Assembly: GCF_016772315.1 (NCBI RefSeq)
Contig: NZ_CP053482.1
Span: 1,178,001-1,242,000 of the forward strand
Length of the DNA: 64,000 bases
Origin: Thiothrix subterranea
GTDB taxonomy: Bacteria; Pseudomonadota; Gammaproteobacteria; Thiotrichales; Thiotrichaceae
Direction: 5' to 3'
Shown here piece by piece: positions 62,497-64,000 of this stretch. A program made the position numbers and the translations under genes. Numbering within the stretch: position 1 is the first letter of the stretch; each line of letters begins with the position of its first letter. A model generated the notes under the pieces. That model did no database searches, was not told the origin of the DNA, and was given only the letters and a program-made list of their open reading frames with translations.

Positions 62497-63096
62497 ATGA
62501 CCCCAGAAGAAATCAAACGCTACCGCGAACGCGCCAATAGAGCAAAGCGCGAACTCCTCAAAGAAAAACAACAATACGGATACATCAACGACGGCTCAGG
62601 CAAACGCTACCTCGCCCCCGTCTATTACGTTTTGGCTGGCGATAATGACAAGGCATTAGCTTTTTACACATGGTTTGAAGAAGAATTCGCTGATGACATC
62701 GGCGAACCCGTCTTCGATTTGTATTGGACACTGGCTGAATTTCGAGCTGGAAACACAGCACAAGCACGTTACCGCCTACAAATCGTCATGCTCAACAATT
62801 TGTACCTGCTGCCATTCCTGTTCAATAAACCCATCGACCAACTGGATATATGGCACTGGTCAAACCAAGCCGACAACAGTTACCTAAGGGAAATTCAAGA
62901 ATACCTGCATGAACCCACCCCCGCAGAACGCCAATGGATTGAGGCTGAATACAACAGCCAACCGTTCACAACATTACGCCAAGAATACATTGCCACGTAC
63001 CATCAGTTAAAACACGAGCGCGATGTTCCAAAGCGTAAAGAAATACTGGATAAATGGCGCAAATTCTCCGCAACCTTTCTGCAAAAACCCGCTTAG
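62497..63096 (+). CDS. Hypothetical helical protein
   Basis: A 199-residue soluble protein. The N-terminus is highly charged (EIKRYRERANRAKRELLKEK). The middle has a TPR-like helical pattern (YYVLAGDNDKALAFYTWFEE, YWTLAEFRAGNTAQARYRLQ) and the C-terminus is again charged and helical. I recognise no family. The composition is closer to the window average than that of the AT-rich genes before it, so it may mark the end of the transferred patch. Confidence 0.65.
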   Translation: MTPEEIKRYRERANRAKRELLKEKQQYGYINDGSGKRYLAPVYYVLAGDNDKALAFYTWFEEEFADDIGEPVFDLYWTLAEFRAGNTAQARYRLQIVMLNNLYLLPFLFNKPIDQLDIWHWSNQADNSYLREIQEYLHEPTPAERQWIEAEYNSQPFTTLRQEYIATYHQLKHERDVPKRKEILDKWRKFSATFLQKPA

Positions 63097-63227
63097 TCAC
63101 CACCGCTATCACGCCCACACACATGCTACATTTGCATCAAGCCCTTCATGCTTTTAGATCATGGCTGCCACGGAAATCATTGGAGTGTGCTAAGTTTAAC
63201 ACGTTTCAGCAGACACGAGCCTAGACC

Positions 63228-64000
63228 ATGACCGACCTCAACACCCAACTGGTTTCCATCCTCAGTCGCGTGCGCCGCCCCGGTAATTTTTACGCCAGCG
63301 GTAACGTTGATTTTGCCTTGCCACGGCTTGAAGTTGAAGGCGTTGGCAATATTGCTTTGCCGCTGTTACCCCAGCAAATCAGCGCGTTGGTGCAAGCTGC
63401 CGAGCAAGCGCCTTATGGCAAGGGTGAGGAAACATTGGTCGATACCAGTGTGCGTAAAACCTGGCAGATTGCCCCTGACAAAATTCGCATTAGCGGCAAA
63501 CAGTGGCAACCCATGCTGGATGGCATTGTCGCGCAAGCCGTCGATGGCTTGGGGGTGACAGGTGACGTTCATGCCGAGTTGTACAAGATGCTGGTGTATG
63601 ACGAAGGCAGCTTTTTCGTCAATCACCGCGATACGGAAAAGGCGGCGGGCATGTTCGCCACGCTGATTCTTGCCCTGCCTGCCAGCTATACGGGCGGCGA
63701 GTTGCGCATTGAACACGCGGGGCAAAGCGTTACCCTCAACGTGCAGGCGGATGATCCGGCTGAAATTGCGTTTGCTGCTTTTTATGCCGATTGCGTGCAT
63801 GAAGTTCTACCTGTTACCAGCGGTTGCCGCATGGTGCTGGTGTATAACCTGTGCCGCAGCGGTGCGGGGGAATTGCCGCACCCGCCGGATTACCAACAGG
63901 AACAAGCCAAAGCCGCTGCCTGTTTGCGCCAGTGGACGACGATGGAACATACCGGCGAAGACATTCCGCTCAAATTGGTGTACTTGCTGGAACACGCTTA
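63228..64000 (+). CDS. 2OG-Fe(II) oxygenase domain protein (3' end beyond window)
   Basis: The ATG at 63228 opens a frame that runs to the window end (257 residues visible). Residues about 115-205 look like a prolyl-4-hydroxylase-type 2-oxoglutarate oxygenase: LYKMLVYDEGSFFVNHRDTE gives the HxD iron ligands, FYADCVHEVLPVTSGCRMVL the second His and the 2OG-binding Arg, and LPASYTGGELRIEH is the usual loop between them. The substrate is unknown. The protein continues and is probably much larger. Confidence 0.8.
   Translation, partial: MTDLNTQLVSILSRVRRPGNFYASGNVDFALPRLEVEGVGNIALPLLPQQISALVQAAEQAPYGKGEETLVDTSVRKTWQIAPDKIRISGKQWQPMLDGIVAQAVDGLGVTGDVHAELYKMLVYDEGSFFVNHRDTEKAAGMFATLILALPASYTGGELRIEHAGQSVTLNVQADDPAEIAFAAFYADCVHEVLPVTSGCRMVLVYNLCRSGAGELPHPPDYQQEQAKAAACLRQWTTMEHTGEDIPLKLVYLLEHA

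Overview
The window looks like the chromosome of a filamentous sulfur-oxidising gammaproteobacterium of the Thiothrix type (Thiotrichales). This rests on inference: gammaproteobacterial gene orders (a yafS/rnhA/dnaQ block divergent from mltD; tig-clpP-clpX-lon-hupB-ppiD on one strand; mutY-yggX), two adjacent secreted low-complexity proteins that resemble sulfur globule proteins, and an assimilatory nitrate system with NasS/NasT control. There is no rRNA gene, so the genus cannot be fixed. Coding density is high. Two stretches stand apart: an AT-rich patch at about 60.2-62.5 kb and a nucleotide-repetitive LRR gene at 42.6-45.7 kb.

Layout. 1-5.9 kb: SulP transporter (cut by the window edge), a HAD-like/kinase-like gene pair, tRNA-Gly, mutY-yggX, a lipoprotein and a 5'-3' exonuclease. 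6-10.2 kb: ABC-F factor yheS, then a two-gene TIR operon whose first protein carries the N-terminal domain of translation factor IF2, then a Phd/VapC toxin-antitoxin pair. 10.3-22.9 kb: outer-membrane barrel protein, dnaQ-rnhA-yafS, mltD-FHA-fau, the sulfur-globule-like pair, rlmJ-EVE, two envelope proteins, mtaB, ppiD. 23-30.5 kb: seven tRNA genes flanking hupB, lon, clpX, clpP and tig. 30.5-33.6 kb: nitrate ABC transporter nrt operon behind an ANTAR-type leader RNA. 33.9-42.4 kb: a second toxin-antitoxin pair, ogt, a frameshifted hydrolase that starts in a 14-bp tandem repeat, small enzymes, nasS-nasT, gloA, a protein N-terminal glutamine amidohydrolase and a Fic protein. 42.6-45.7 kb: an LRR-Roc-COR-TIR protein. 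46-53 kb: transporters, bPH2-domain pair, ggt. 53-59 kb: nirB-nirD-nasA behind a second ANTAR-type leader. 59-64 kb: Uma2 nuclease, AT-rich unknown genes, a DUF4258/DUF2283 pair, and a 2OG-Fe(II) oxygenase cut by the window end.

How the genes work together. NrtA/NrtB/ATPase import nitrate; NasA reduces it to nitrite and NirB/NirD reduce nitrite to ammonium. Both operons begin with a leader holding two small hairpins and a terminator. NasT (ANTAR) should bind the hairpins and prevent termination once NasS releases it in nitrate. These regulatory parts are all in the window.

Most notable. (1) An IF2-N/TIR fusion beside a second TIR protein, a candidate undescribed defence module. (2) A Roco-type LRR-GTPase-TIR protein with LRR units that are nearly identical in DNA, divergent from a Fic regulator across an 11-bp inverted repeat. 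(3) A bacterial relative of the eukaryotic N-degron amidase NTAQ1. (4) REP/REPIN palindromes inserted in frame in nasA and yheS, and supplying the stop codons of three genes.
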